Source of the DNA: CAYUHJ01 sp964444365
GTDB taxonomy: Bacteria > Planctomycetota > Planctomycetia > Gemmatales > Gemmataceae
Direction: 5' to 3'
DNA: 64,000 bases
Assembly: GCA_964444365.1 (NCBI GenBank)
Contig: CAYUHJ010000002.1
Span: 1-64,000 of the forward strand
Of the stretch, positions 1-9,275 are shown piece after piece. The number at the start of each line of letters is the position of its first letter. Position 1 is the stretch's first letter. Both the position numbers and the translations under genes were made by a program. The notes under the pieces were generated by a model that ran no database searches, was not told the DNA's origin, and was given only the letters and a program-made list of their open reading frames with translations.

Positions 1-1
1 C

Positions 2-2641
2 GGGCGGACCCACGAAGGCAGCGGCATCGGGCTGGCCCTGGTCCAAGAGCTGGTGAATATCCACGGCGGCACGATCGCCGCCGCCAGCGAGGTCGGCACG
101 GGGACCACGTTCACCCTGACGCTCCCGCTGGGGTCGGGTCACCTGCCCCCGGAACAGGTCGGCCCGGGCGGCACGACCGCTCCCGCGGCGGGGGCGAGTC
201 CGTTTGTCGAGGAGGCGCTGCGGTGGCTCCCCGAAGCCGCTGGGCAGGACGCCCCCGGCCCCGCGCGGCCGGAGCCGCCGAACGACCTCTCGGAGCGGGT
301 CCACTCGCCAGGCCCCGATGCCAGGCGGCCCCGCGTGCTGGTCGCCGACGACAACGCCGACATGAGGGGGTACGTTCGGCGGTTGCTGTCCGGGCAGTAC
401 ACGGTCGAGGCGGTCGCGGACGGGGCGGCGGCGCTCGACGCGGTGCGACGGCAGCCGCCCGAGCTCGTCCTGTCTGACGTGATGATGCCTCGGCTGGACG
501 GTTTCGGGCTGTTAAAGGCACTCCGGGCCGACCCCCGGACCGCGGGCGTGCCGGTGGTCCTGCTGTCCGCCCGTGCCGGCGAGGAGAGCCGGGTCGAGGG
601 CCTGCGGGCCGGGGCCGACGACTACCTCGTGAAGCCGTTCAGCGCCCGGGAACTGCTCGTCCGGGTCGCCGCCCTGCTGCACGTCACCCGGCTGCGGCGG
701 GAGGCGGGCGAGGCGATTCGGGCGAGCGAGGAGCGGTTCCGCACCCTGTTCGATTCGATGGACGAGGCGTTCTGCGTGGTGGAGATGATTTACAACGAGG
801 ACCGCCGCCCCGTCGATTACCGCTTCCTGGAGGCGAACCCGACGTTCGAGAAGCACACCGGGTTCACGGACGCCCTGGGCCGGACGATCCGGGAGTTGGT
901 CCCGGACCACGACGCCCACTGGTTCGAGATTTACGGGCGAGTGGCGGCGACCGGCCAGCCGATCCGGTTCGTGAACGAGGCGAAGGCCATGGGCCGCTGG
1001 TACGACGTGTACGCCTACCGGGCCGGCGGCGACGGCAGCAACAAGGTCGGCATCCTTTTCACGGACATCACCGAGCGGAAGGCGGCCGAGGCGGAGCGGG
1101 TGCGGTTGCTCGCCGAACTGGAGGCGAAGACCGCCTTCATCCAGGCCGTGATCCGTCAGGTACCGGTCGGCATCCTGGTGGCCGAGGCCGGGACCGACAG
1201 GCTGCTCCTGAGCAACGACGAGGCCGGGCGGATCAGCGGCATCCGGTACGAGCCGGGCCTGCCGGTGTCGGATAACGACGCCCGCTACCCCGTGAAGGGG
1301 TACCGGCCCGACGGTCGCACGTACGGGACCGACGACTGGCCGCTCGCCCGGGCGCTGCGGGGCGAACTGGTGCAAGGCGAGGAGATCGAACTGCGGCGGG
1401 GCGACAGCTCCCGGCTGACCATCCGGGTGAACGCCACCCCGATCCGTGACCCCGCCGGGGCGGTCGCCGCCGCCGTCGTTGCGTTCCACGACGTGACCGC
1501 AGAGAAGCAGGCCGAGCAGGCGCTCCGGGACGCCGACCGGAGGAAGGACGAGTTCCTCGCGACCCTGGCCCACGAACTGCGGAACCCCCTGGCCCCGATC
1601 CGCAACGGGTTGCAGATCCTGCGGCTGTCGAACGGCGAGCGGGAGACCGTAGAGAGGGTCCGCGACATGATGGAGCGGCAACTCGGCCAGATGGTGCGTC
1701 TGGTGGACGACCTGCTGGACCTGAGCCGCATCAGCCGGGGGAAGATCGACCTCCGCAAGGAGCGGGTTGAACTGGCGAGCGTCGTCCGGGAGGCGGTGGA
1801 GACCAGCCGCCCGCTGATCGAGGGGAGCGGCCACGACCTGACGATCGCGCTGCCGCCCCGACCGGTCTACGTGAACGCCGACACGACCCGGCTGGCCCAG
1901 GTCGTCTCGAACCTGCTGAACAACGCCGCCAAGTACACCGACCGGGGCGGGCGGGTCGCACTGACCGTCCGGCGGGAGGGGGGCGAGGCGGTCGTGTCGG
2001 TGCGGGACACCGGGATCGGCATCCCCGCCCACATGCTGCCGAGGGTGTGGGACATCTTCACCCAGGTCGATCGGAACCTGGAACGCTCCCAGGGCGGGCT
2101 GGGAATCGGCCTGTCCATCGTCAAGAAACTGGTCGAGATGCACGGCGGGACCGTCGAGGGCCGCAGCGACGGCCTCGGGACCGGGAGCGAGTTCGTGGTC
2201 CGGCTGCCGGTCGTCCGTTCGCCGGCCGCCAAGCGGAAGGCGGCGGGCGGCGAGGCCGTCTGCCCCGCCGACTGCCGCGTTCTGGTGGTCGACGACAACC
2301 GGGACGCCGCCACCAGTCTGGCGACCGTGCTCGACCTGATGGGCATCAGCACGCGGACGGCGTTCGACGGCCCGGAGGCGCTGGACGTGGCGGCGTCGTT
2401 CCGGCCCGACCTGATCCTGCTCGACATCGGGATGCCCCGCATGAACGGGTACGACACCGCCCGGCACATCCGGGGTCAGCCGTGGGGCACGGGGGTGGTA
2501 CTGGTGGCCCTGACCGGGTGGGGCCAGGACGAGGACCGGCGGAAGTCCCAGGAGGCCGGGTTCGACTCCCACATGACCAAGCCCATCGAGCCGGCGGCCC
2601 TGGAGAAGCTGCTGGCCTCCCTCCGGTCGGACGCGGGTTGA
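2..2641 (+). CDS. Hybrid sensor histidine kinase, 5' end cut by window
   Basis: This is a multidomain two-component signalling protein whose N-terminus lies outside the window. The reading frame is open from base 2, and the first residues carry the G2 box of an HATPase domain (GSGIGLALVQELV), so the ATG at 53 is internal. Next come a receiver domain (about bases 335-690, phospho-Asp in LSDVMMPRLDG), two PAS-like segments (about 720-1100 and 1120-1500), a HisKA domain with the H-box FLATLAHELRNPL (about 1546-1600), a complete HATPase (G2 box GGLGIGLSIVKKL) and a C-terminal receiver (about 2276-2630, phospho-Asp in LILLDIGMP). It thus has two ATPase domains and two receivers. The signal is unknown. 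No transmembrane segment is visible in the part present. Confidence 0.93.
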   Translation, partial: GRTHEGSGIGLALVQELVNIHGGTIAAASEVGTGTTFTLTLPLGSGHLPPEQVGPGGTTAPAAGASPFVEEALRWLPEAAGQDAPGPARPEPPNDLSERVHSPGPDARRPRVLVADDNADMRGYVRRLLSGQYTVEAVADGAAALDAVRRQPPELVLSDVMMPRLDGFGLLKALRADPRTAGVPVVLLSARAGEESRVEGLRAGADDYLVKPFSARELLVRVAALLHVTRLRREAGEAIRASEERFRTLFDSMDEAFCVVEMIYNEDRRPVDYRFLEANPTFEKHTGFTDALGRTIRELVPDHDAHWFEIYGRVAATGQPIRFVNEAKAMGRWYDVYAYRAGGDGSNKVGILFTDITERKAAEAERVRLLAELEAKTAFIQAVIRQVPVGILVAEAGTDRLLLSNDEAGRISGIRYEPGLPVSDNDARYPVKGYRPDGRTYGTDDWPLARALRGELVQGEEIELRRGDSSRLTIRVNATPIRDPAGAVAAAVVAFHDVTAEKQAEQALRDADRRKDEFLATLAHELRNPLAPIRNGLQILRLSNGERETVERVRDMMERQLGQMVRLVDDLLDLSRISRGKIDLRKERVELASVVREAVETSRPLIEGSGHDLTIALPPRPVYVNADTTRLAQVVSNLLNNAAKYTDRGGRVALTVRREGGEAVVSVRDTGIGIPAHMLPRVWDIFTQVDRNLERSQGGLGIGLSIVKKLVEMHGGTVEGRSDGLGTGSEFVVRLPVVRSPAAKRKAAGGEAVCPADCRVLVVDDNRDAATSLATVLDLMGISTRTAFDGPEALDVAASFRPDLILLDIGMPRMNGYDTARHIRGQPWGTGVVLVALTGWGQDEDRRKSQEAGFDSHMTKPIEPAALEKLLASLRSDAG

Positions 2642-2780
2642 GCCCCGAGGGCAATCCGCGACAATCAGGGACGGCGATCGGCCATCGACGACAAACCGGA
2701 GACAGTTCGGAATTCCTCTCCCGAGAAGGCGTGTGAGGCAGCCGCGGGCTGGGATACCGGGGCGTCTCGGGTCCGTCACG

Positions 2781-4613
2781 TCAAGCATCCGGGTTCGCGC
2801 CCGGGCCGGGGTCGGCGACGACCGCCCAGAGGGCGACGCCGGCCCGGTTGGTCGCCGTGACGAGGAGTTTGCCGTCCGGGCTGAAGGCGAGCGCCCGGAC
2901 GTTGCGGGTGCCGGTGTCGATCACCTGGACCCGGCGGCCGGACCCCACGGCCCACACCCACACCTGCCCGTCGTGCGTGCCCGCTGCGACCAGATCCCCC
3001 TTCGGGCTGAACGCCAACCGGGACACGACCCGCTCGAACCCGTCGAGAGACCGGATCAACGTGCGGTCCGGCAGGTTCCACACCTGGACGAGCCCGTTGA
3101 ACCCCACGGCCGCGAGTCGACCGTCCGCACTGTAGCCGAGAGCCGTCACCGGACGGCGAGCGGTCGGCAGGCCGAAGCCCTCCTCGCCGGTCGTGGAGTT
3201 CAGGAACACGACCCGGTTGTCCGCGTCGCGGCCGGACCCGGCCCCTTCCACCGCCAGCCACTTCCCGTCCGGGGTGGCGGCGAGGGCCAGGGGGCGGGTG
3301 GCCCAGTCGCGGGAAAACCGCTCGGCTCCGGTGCCGGCGTCCCACACCCGGACGCGGTAGCCGGCCTTGGGGTCGGCCGGGTTGGCGGCGTCCGACGTGC
3401 CCACCCAGCTCGCGTCCGGCGGGGTGCAGAGGAACCGCGCCTCGGTCACCCGGACCGGCAGGACGCGCCGCACGGCCGTGCCGGGGAGGTCGCGGAGTTT
3501 GACCCGGTCGTCCTTCGCGTCCCCCTGAAATGCGACCAGCGTCCGGCGGTCGGCGGACAGCAGGGCCGCGACCCCGTCGTTCGAGGGGGGTGCGGCGAAG
3601 AGGCGGCGGTCGACGCTGCCGGGGAGTCCCCCCGTGGCCGGATACCACCGGACGAGTTGCTTCGCGGAGGCGGTCCACACCTCGCCGTCGTTGGCGAACG
3701 ACACGTCCAGCGCGCCGCGGAAGTCGAGGCGGTCGACCGGGGTGTCCTGCGGCGGCCGCGGGGCTTCGACCCGGACCAGGGCTTCTTCGTCGCGGACGAC
3801 GGCCGCCCCGCCGGGGCCGAGCAGGACCGGTTCGGCCGGCCCCCCGCGCACCACCCGCACGTCCCCGCCCGGCGACTCGACCCGGGCCGAACCGGGGCCG
3901 GACGAGCACACGGAGAACGACCCGCGGCCGACGTCGACGTCCGCCCCGCCCGCGCCGACGACGACCCGCCGGCCGGTCGCGAAGGCGGTCACGCGGCCTT
4001 CCACCAGAACGACTTTCCACGGCTCGCCGTCGTCGGCCGGGGTGACCCGGACGGCGGAGTCCGGGTGGATTTCGACCCGGCCGCGGTCGGGGAACTCGAC
4101 GACGGCGGTGCTGTCCTCGCCGGTGGTGCGGACGGTCTGCTCGCGGTCGAGCACCTGGCCGGGCCGGCCGGGGACGGCCCCCGCCGGGCCGACCACCTCG
4201 ACGGTCCCGGACACCGCCGCGAGCCGGGCGACTTCCGGCACGGGCGGGTCGACGCCGCGGTCCGGGGCGCGGGTGCCGAGCCACACGGCGACGAGGACGG
4301 CGGCGGCCAGCGCGGCGGTCGCGGCGGCGAAGCGGGTCCGGCCCGTGCTCGCCCGTGCCCGTCGGGTCTTGAGTTCGGTCATCACCGCCGCGGTGGTCCG
4401 CTCCAGCCGGTCGGCGGCGATCTTCGCCACGGTCGGGGCGGCCACGTCGAACTCGGTGCGGAGGCCGCGGAGCGTCGCCTCAAGGCGGACGAGTGCGAGG
4501 TGGCGGGTCCGGGCGGCCGGGTCCGCCTCCAGGAGCGCGAGCAGTTCCCCGGCCTCGGCGTCCGTCAGGGTGCCGTCGACCAGCCGTTCGGTGAGGACGT
4601 CGGTGCGGTTCAT
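2781..4613 (-). CDS. FecR-domain anti-sigma-like membrane protein fused to WD40 repeats
   Basis: This 610-aa protein probably controls the ECF sigma factor encoded just upstream. Residues 1-95 form a helical cytoplasmic region like that of anti-sigma proteins. Residues 96-113 are a transmembrane helix (AAATAALAAAVLVAVWLG). Residues 128-265 are a FecR-like beta domain starting LAAVSGTVEVVG. The rest is a WD40-type propeller with repeats such as LAFSPKGDLVAAGTHDG. The ATG at 4613 overlaps the sigma gene's stop (ATGA), which fixes the start and implies translational coupling; the longer open frame upstream belongs to other genes. The expected topology is N-terminus inside, with FecR and propeller domains outside the membrane. 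FecR-type proteins often sequester sigma factors; that this one does so is inferred from the gene order. Confidence 0.85.
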   Translation of the reverse strand: MNRTDVLTERLVDGTLTDAEAGELLALLEADPAARTRHLALVRLEATLRGLRTEFDVAAPTVAKIAADRLERTTAAVMTELKTRRARASTGRTRFAAATAALAAAVLVAVWLGTRAPDRGVDPPVPEVARLAAVSGTVEVVGPAGAVPGRPGQVLDREQTVRTTGEDSTAVVEFPDRGRVEIHPDSAVRVTPADDGEPWKVVLVEGRVTAFATGRRVVVGAGGADVDVGRGSFSVCSSGPGSARVESPGGDVRVVRGGPAEPVLLGPGGAAVVRDEEALVRVEAPRPPQDTPVDRLDFRGALDVSFANDGEVWTASAKQLVRWYPATGGLPGSVDRRLFAAPPSNDGVAALLSADRRTLVAFQGDAKDDRVKLRDLPGTAVRRVLPVRVTEARFLCTPPDASWVGTSDAANPADPKAGYRVRVWDAGTGAERFSRDWATRPLALAATPDGKWLAVEGAGSGRDADNRVVFLNSTTGEEGFGLPTARRPVTALGYSADGRLAAVGFNGLVQVWNLPDRTLIRSLDGFERVVSRLAFSPKGDLVAAGTHDGQVWVWAVGSGRRVQVIDTGTRNVRALAFSPDGKLLVTATNRAGVALWAVVADPGPGANPDA

Positions 4614-5191
4614 GGCGTGCCCAGTTGCCCCTCGATGCAGGCCCGGAGGCGGGACCGGATGCGGGCGATGGCCCGCTGGACGGCGGCCGGGGTCGAGTTC
4701 CGCCGCCCGGCGATGGCCTCGAACGAGAGCCCCTTTTCGTACCGCAGCGCGAGCATCGTCGCCTCGTCCGCCGGGAGTTCGGCCCGGCAACTCCGCAGGG
4801 CGGCGAGGTAGGTTTCCGCGTCGTCCCGGCCGGGGTCTTCGGACCGCAACCGCTCGGCCAGCTGCTCCCGGTAGACCGCCAGCCGGTTGACGGCCCGCGT
4901 GTCGCTGCGGTACTCCTTCCGGAGCCGGTTCCGCGCCACCGTCCGGACCCACGCGCCGAAGTCGGTCCCGAGTTCGTACCGGCCGAGGTGCGTGTAGGCG
5001 TCGATGAACGTCTGTTGAACGAGGCTCTCGGTCGCGGCCCAGTCGCGCATCAGGCCGGCCGCGATCCGCCAGACGTCGGCCTCGTACAGCCGGATGAGCC
5101 CGGCGTAGGCGTCCAGGTCGCCGGCCAGCACCTGCCGCACCAGCCGGTCGGCCTCGGGCGTCGGCCCGTCCGCGTTCGGCGTTCCGTTCAT
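4610..5191 (-). CDS. ECF-type RNA polymerase sigma factor
   Basis: This is a sigma-70-family ECF factor of about 193 aa. Region 2 is visible as the stretch DAYAGLIRLYEADVWRIAAG followed by TFIDAYTHLGRYE and FGAWVRTVARNRL. Region 4 carries LPADEATMLALRYEKGLSFE with a helix-turn-helix and AIARIRSRLRACIEG at the C-terminus. I chose the ATG at 5191; an in-frame GTG at 5209 is the alternative. The gene lies 30 bases after the DUF1549/1553 stop and overlaps the FecR-WD40 gene by four bases. Planctomycetes carry many ECF genes of this kind. Co-transcription with a FecR-containing protein suggests a membrane-controlled pair, possibly autoregulating the operon, though no promoter test is possible here. 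Confidence 0.9.
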   Translation of the reverse strand: MNGTPNADGPTPEADRLVRQVLAGDLDAYAGLIRLYEADVWRIAAGLMRDWAATESLVQQTFIDAYTHLGRYELGTDFGAWVRTVARNRLRKEYRSDTRAVNRLAVYREQLAERLRSEDPGRDDAETYLAALRSCRAELPADEATMLALRYEKGLSFEAIAGRRNSTPAAVQRAIARIRSRLRACIEGQLGTP

Positions 5192-5221
5192 GGGACTCGA
5201 CACCTGCACGGTCGGGCCGGG

Positions 5222-6814
5222 CTAGTGGTTGAAGCGGAACTCGGTCCCGGCGACCAGGGCCCACACCACGTCCCGGCAGAGTTCTTCGCGGGGGACGCCC
5301 GGCGTCGCGAGGTGGGCCGCGACCTCGGCCGCCTCCGCCGCGGTCGGCGGCCGGGACAGCGCCGTCAAATACGCGACCCGCGCCACGTCGGCGTCCTTCA
5401 GTTTAGTCAACTTCCCGACCACCCCCGCCGGCGCGAGCATCGCCCGGACCTGGGGGTTGTACGTCAGGTAGAGGGCGTGGGCCGCGTTCGCCTGGAAGGG
5501 CTCGCCGTCCTGCCGGAACCGGGCCAGCAGGGCCGCGTACTCCCGGTCCCGCTCGAAGGGCTTGCGGACCACCGCGGGGGTGCCGAGCTTGTCGCTGGCG
5601 GCGTCGGCCGGGGACTTCGCCTTGTCGCGCTCGAACTTGGTCCGGAGCACGTCGACGTACCCGGTGGCCTGGGCGAGGGCCAGCGCGAGTTGCGGCGGGG
5701 CGAGCGGCTTGAGCCCGGCGACGGCGTAGCGGTCCGGGGCGGGCCGCGGGCCGGGGCCGGGCCACCGGCTCGACCGCAGGTACGCGTCCGAGTGCAGGAC
5801 CGCGGCCATCAGCCGCCGCAGGTCGAACCCGTTCGCCGCGAAGTCGTCCGCCAGGGCGTCGAGGACGTCCGGGTGAGACGCCGGGTTCGCCGCGTGGATC
5901 TGGTCGACCGGCTCGACCAGCCCGACGCCCATCAGCTGCTTCCACATCCGGTTCGCCATCGCCCGCTTGAAGTACGGGTTCGCGGCGGACACGCCGACGG
6001 CGACCAGGGCCTTGCGGCGGCTGCCCTCGGCGGCGATCACCCGGCCGTCGAGGAACAGCAGGTCCGCCGTCTGCTCCGGCTTCCCGCGGCCGGCGAACTT
6101 GACTTCGCCGTCGGCCTTCTCGGTGAGCCCCGGCAGGTTGAACGCCCCCTTCGCGGGGAAGGTGCGGCCGAGGAACGCGGCGAGGCCGTAGTAGTTCGCC
6201 TGCTTCCACCCCGGCACGGTCGGGTGGTCGTGGCACTTGGCGCACTGCATCTGGACGCCGAAGAACACGCTGGACACGCTGACCGTCATCGCGTCCAGTT
6301 GGGTCGCCCGGTCGCCGGTCAGCCGGTGGGCGAGGTAGTACCCCGCGGCCGCCGCGGTCGCGTCCCCCTGGGCCGGGTCGAGGAGTTCGGCCGCGAGCTT
6401 GTCCCACCCGACGTTGGCCGCGAGCCGCTTCTCCAGGAACGCGAGGAACTCCGGCTCGCCGAACCGCTTCTCCGGATGCGTCCCGTTCAGCCACCCGTGG
6501 AACACCCCGCGCCAGGCGACGGGCATTTCCGGGTGGGCGAGCAGCGCGTCGATGAGTTGGTGGTGCTTCTCCGGGTCCGGGTCACGGAAAAACGCCTCGG
6601 CCTCCTCCGGGGTCGGCAGCCGGCCGAGGACGTCCAGGTAGATCCGGCGGAGGAGTTCGTGCGGCTCGGCCCGGCCGGCGGGCGCGAGCCGGGCTTTCGT
6701 CAGGGCCACGCCGAGGTGCGTATCGATCGTCCGGCTCAGGGCGCGGGCGTCCCCGGCCGCGGCGGCGGGGAGGGCGAGCGCGATCACTCCGAGGGCGAGG
6801 GCAGCGGGCCGCAT
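5222..6814 (-). CDS. DUF1549/DUF1553 secreted protein with CxxCH motif
   Basis: This 530-aa protein belongs to the planctomycete DUF1549/DUF1553 family. Residues 1-20 are a signal peptide (ALALGVIALALPAAAAG). DUF1549 follows, with the family hallmark YLDVLGRLPTPEEAEAF and a CAKCH motif at residues 191-195, which matches the c-type heme attachment signature. The C-terminal half is DUF1553 (NPYFKRAMANRMWKQLMG ... GTEFRFNH). The function of the family is unproven; heme binding is plausible but not shown. The ATG overlaps the stop of the WD40 gene by one base (TGATG), so the genes are translationally coupled. Export followed by partnership with the DUF1501 protein of the same operon is the usual genomic pattern. 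Confidence 0.9.
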   Translation of the reverse strand: MRPAALALGVIALALPAAAAGDARALSRTIDTHLGVALTKARLAPAGRAEPHELLRRIYLDVLGRLPTPEEAEAFFRDPDPEKHHQLIDALLAHPEMPVAWRGVFHGWLNGTHPEKRFGEPEFLAFLEKRLAANVGWDKLAAELLDPAQGDATAAAAGYYLAHRLTGDRATQLDAMTVSVSSVFFGVQMQCAKCHDHPTVPGWKQANYYGLAAFLGRTFPAKGAFNLPGLTEKADGEVKFAGRGKPEQTADLLFLDGRVIAAEGSRRKALVAVGVSAANPYFKRAMANRMWKQLMGVGLVEPVDQIHAANPASHPDVLDALADDFAANGFDLRRLMAAVLHSDAYLRSSRWPGPGPRPAPDRYAVAGLKPLAPPQLALALAQATGYVDVLRTKFERDKAKSPADAASDKLGTPAVVRKPFERDREYAALLARFRQDGEPFQANAAHALYLTYNPQVRAMLAPAGVVGKLTKLKDADVARVAYLTALSRPPTAAEAAEVAAHLATPGVPREELCRDVVWALVAGTEFRFNH

Positions 6815-7836
6815 CACGACACCTCCCAGACTTCGACCTTGCCGTCCGCCCGGCCGAGGCCGAGCCGCCGGCCGTCCGCGGAAAAGTGCATCCCGAGCGA
6901 GAAGTCGCCGAGCTTGACCTGCCCCAGTTCCCGGCCGGGCAGCGCGTCGGGTGCGGCCGGGCGGCCGGTCTTGTCCGGCTTGCCGGGGGCGAACTTCGCG
7001 GCGTCGTAGGCGACCACCCGGGCGACGTTCGTGCCGGCGGCGAGGACGTCCGCCGCCGGGCTGAAGCAGACCTGCGCGTCGGTCTTGTCCTGGGCCACCG
7101 CGTCGCCGGTCGCCCGCGCGAAGACGGTGAGATTCTTCCCCCCCGCCGCCGCCAGCCACGTCCCGTCGCGGCTGACGGACAGCCGGTGGACCCCGCACAG
7201 GTCGGGGTTCTGGCCGGACTGCTCGTTGACCCCGCCGAAGGTCACGGTCCGCACGGCGAAGGACTTCGCGTCCCACACCAGCAGTCTCCCGTCCTCGCCG
7301 CCGGACACGAACGCCGAGCCGTCCGGGACGAAGGCGGCGTCGCGGACGAAGCCGGCGTGCCCCTTCAGCGTTTCCACCGGGGACAGGTCGGCGGCGTTCC
7401 ACACCTTCACCAGGTGGTCCGCCCCGCCGGTTACGAGTCGCTTGCCGTCCGGCGAGAACGCGACCGCCTCGACCCACCCGGCGTGGGCTTCGACGTCCCG
7501 CGCCGGCGTGTCGGCGGGGGTGCCGTCGGCCCAGGCCCACAGCTTCAGCCGGCGGTCGGACCCGCCGGTGACGACCCACTTCCCGTCCGGGGAGACGGCG
7601 AGGCACCGCACCCACCCGGCGGCGTGGGGGCACGCGAACCGGCCCGGCACCGCCGTCACGTTCTTGACCGCGACCGCCGCGGCGTCCAGGTCCCAGACCG
7701 CGACGCGGCGGTCGGCACACGCGGCGAGGACGAACCGGCCGGCCGGGTGGAACCGGACCTGCGACACCGTCATCGGGCCGCGCTTGGCCCCGTCGTCGGC
7801 GTGGAGGGTTTTCAGTTGGGTCAGTTTGGCGGGCAT
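6814..7836 (-). CDS. WD40 repeat protein
   Basis: This 340-aa protein consists almost entirely of WD40-like repeats, with characteristic segments such as LAVSPDGKWVVTGGSDRRLKL, VAFSPDGKRLVTGGADHLVKV and DAAFVPDGSAFVSGGEDGRL. It is predicted to fold as one beta propeller that acts as a protein-interaction scaffold. There is no obvious signal peptide, so it may be cytoplasmic, unlike its operon neighbours. It starts one base after the DUF1501 stop and overlaps the DUF1549/1553 start. WD40 proteins between DUF1501 and DUF1549/1553 genes are common in planctomycetes, but their function is not established. Confidence 0.9.
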   Translation of the reverse strand: MPAKLTQLKTLHADDGAKRGPMTVSQVRFHPAGRFVLAACADRRVAVWDLDAAAVAVKNVTAVPGRFACPHAAGWVRCLAVSPDGKWVVTGGSDRRLKLWAWADGTPADTPARDVEAHAGWVEAVAFSPDGKRLVTGGADHLVKVWNAADLSPVETLKGHAGFVRDAAFVPDGSAFVSGGEDGRLLVWDAKSFAVRTVTFGGVNEQSGQNPDLCGVHRLSVSRDGTWLAAAGGKNLTVFARATGDAVAQDKTDAQVCFSPAADVLAAGTNVARVVAYDAAKFAPGKPDKTGRPAAPDALPGRELGQVKLGDFSLGMHFSADGRRLGLGRADGKVEVWEVS

Positions 7837-7837
7837 G

Positions 7838-9148
7838 TCACAGCACCTCCGCGATCGGGGTGCCCTTGCCGTTCTCGGTGAGCGGGACGGGCCGGCCCTC
7901 GTACTCGAGTTCGGTCCGCGGGTCGATCCCGAGCAGCGTGTAGAAGGTGGCGAACAGGTCGGGGACCGTGACGGGGCGGTCCTTCACGGCGGTGCCGTCC
8001 TCGTTGGTGCTGCCGACCACGACGCCGGGCCGCACCCCGCACCCGCCGAACGAGAGGGACCAGGACTTCGTCCAGTGGTTCCGGCCGGGCGGCCCCTGGC
8101 CCAGGATTTCCGGGGTGCGGCCGAACTCGCCCATCATGACGACCAGGGTCGAGTCCCACAGCCCGCGGGCGATCAGGTCGTCGATGAGGGCACCGGCGGC
8201 GGTGTCGAACTCCCGGGTGATGTGCCGCTGGCTGTCGAACGCGCGGCGGTGCTTGTCCCACGCCAGCCCGTTCTGGTGCTGGACCCGAACGAACGGCACG
8301 CCCTTCTCCACGAGCCGGGCGGCGAGGAGGCAGTCCCGGCCGAACGCGGACGGGCCGTACGCCTCGGCCCGCCTCGCCGGCTCCCGGGAGATGTCGAACA
8401 GCGTGCGGTTCTCGAGCAACCCGGCCACCGCGGCGAACGCGGCGGAGTGGCTCGCCGTGCCGGGGGTCGTGCGGCCGTCGGCGAACCGCGCGTCCGCCTT
8501 CGCCCGCAGGGCGTCCCGCCGGTGGAACTCCTGCGCGGCCGCGGCGGCTTCCGCGGGCAGGTCCTCCGGCCCCCGGCCCTTTCCGGGGCAGGCCAGCCCC
8601 TGGCACCCGGCCCCGAGGAACCCCGGCCCCGGCACCGCCATGCCGCCCTGTTCCGCCCCCAGAACGACATACGGCGGCAGGTTGCCGGGGCCGGGCTGGA
8701 GGTGGGCGCACGCCGAGAGCCAGTGCGGCGGCGCGGCGGTGGCGGCCGTCGGCTTGTGCCCCGTCTGCGCGAGGTAGTGCGCCTCCATGTGGTCGCCGAG
8801 GTCGCTGGTCATCGACCGGACGACGGCCGTCTTGTTGGCGAGCCGGGCGAGGTTCGGCATGTACTCGTCGAACCGGACGCCGGGCACCGTCGTCTGGGTG
8901 TTCAGGTGCGGCCCGCCGGTCGGCCGGCCGGTCTTCGGGTCCCACGTCTCGAACTGGCTCGGCCCGCCGGACAGGAACAGGAGGATGACGTGTTTTTGCT
9001 TCGCGGCGGCCTTCGCGGCGTTGTCCGCGGCGAACAGCCGGGCGAACCCGCCCAGCCCGCCGGCCGCCGCCCCCTGCAGGAACAGCCGGCGGGACCAGTC
9101 GTGTTCGGACGGGTTGCAGGAACCGGCGGTCGGGTGGGGTCGGGCCAT
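7838..9148 (-). CDS. DUF1501 family protein with twin-arginine-like signal
   Basis: This is a sulfatase/alkaline-phosphatase-fold DUF1501 protein of 436 aa. Residues 18-30 carry WSRRLFLQGAAAG, close to a Tat export motif, followed by a hydrophobic stretch. The family core begins HVILLFLSGGPSQFETWDPK and ends with the segments MMGEFGRTPEIL and GRNHWTKSWSLSFGGCGV. The ATG at 9148 is chosen because it puts the Tat-like motif close to the N-terminus; the frame is open further upstream to 9214. It is the first gene of a five-gene minus-strand operon (DUF1501, WD40, DUF1549/1553, ECF sigma, FecR-WD40) with almost no spacing. Its substrate is unknown. Confidence 0.92.
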   Translation of the reverse strand: MARPHPTAGSCNPSEHDWSRRLFLQGAAAGGLGGFARLFAADNAAKAAAKQKHVILLFLSGGPSQFETWDPKTGRPTGGPHLNTQTTVPGVRFDEYMPNLARLANKTAVVRSMTSDLGDHMEAHYLAQTGHKPTAATAAPPHWLSACAHLQPGPGNLPPYVVLGAEQGGMAVPGPGFLGAGCQGLACPGKGRGPEDLPAEAAAAAQEFHRRDALRAKADARFADGRTTPGTASHSAAFAAVAGLLENRTLFDISREPARRAEAYGPSAFGRDCLLAARLVEKGVPFVRVQHQNGLAWDKHRRAFDSQRHITREFDTAAGALIDDLIARGLWDSTLVVMMGEFGRTPEILGQGPPGRNHWTKSWSLSFGGCGVRPGVVVGSTNEDGTAVKDRPVTVPDLFATFYTLLGIDPRTELEYEGRPVPLTENGKGTPIAEVL

Positions 9149-9275
9149 GACGGGTGTCCGAGGGAGCGGTCGGCGTCCACTCTCGGAATCCCGCCCGCCC
9201 CCGGGCGCAGACAACTTGCCGTCGAAACGGTTCGTCCAGCCCGGAGATTCTGCTCGCCCCGGGCCAAAGCGACCG

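Noticed and set aside
512..2788. A 758-aa antisense open frame opposite the hybrid histidine kinase
   Set aside because: It has a Pro/Arg/His-rich composition with no domain, and mirrors the codon pattern of the real kinase, so it is a high-GC shadow.
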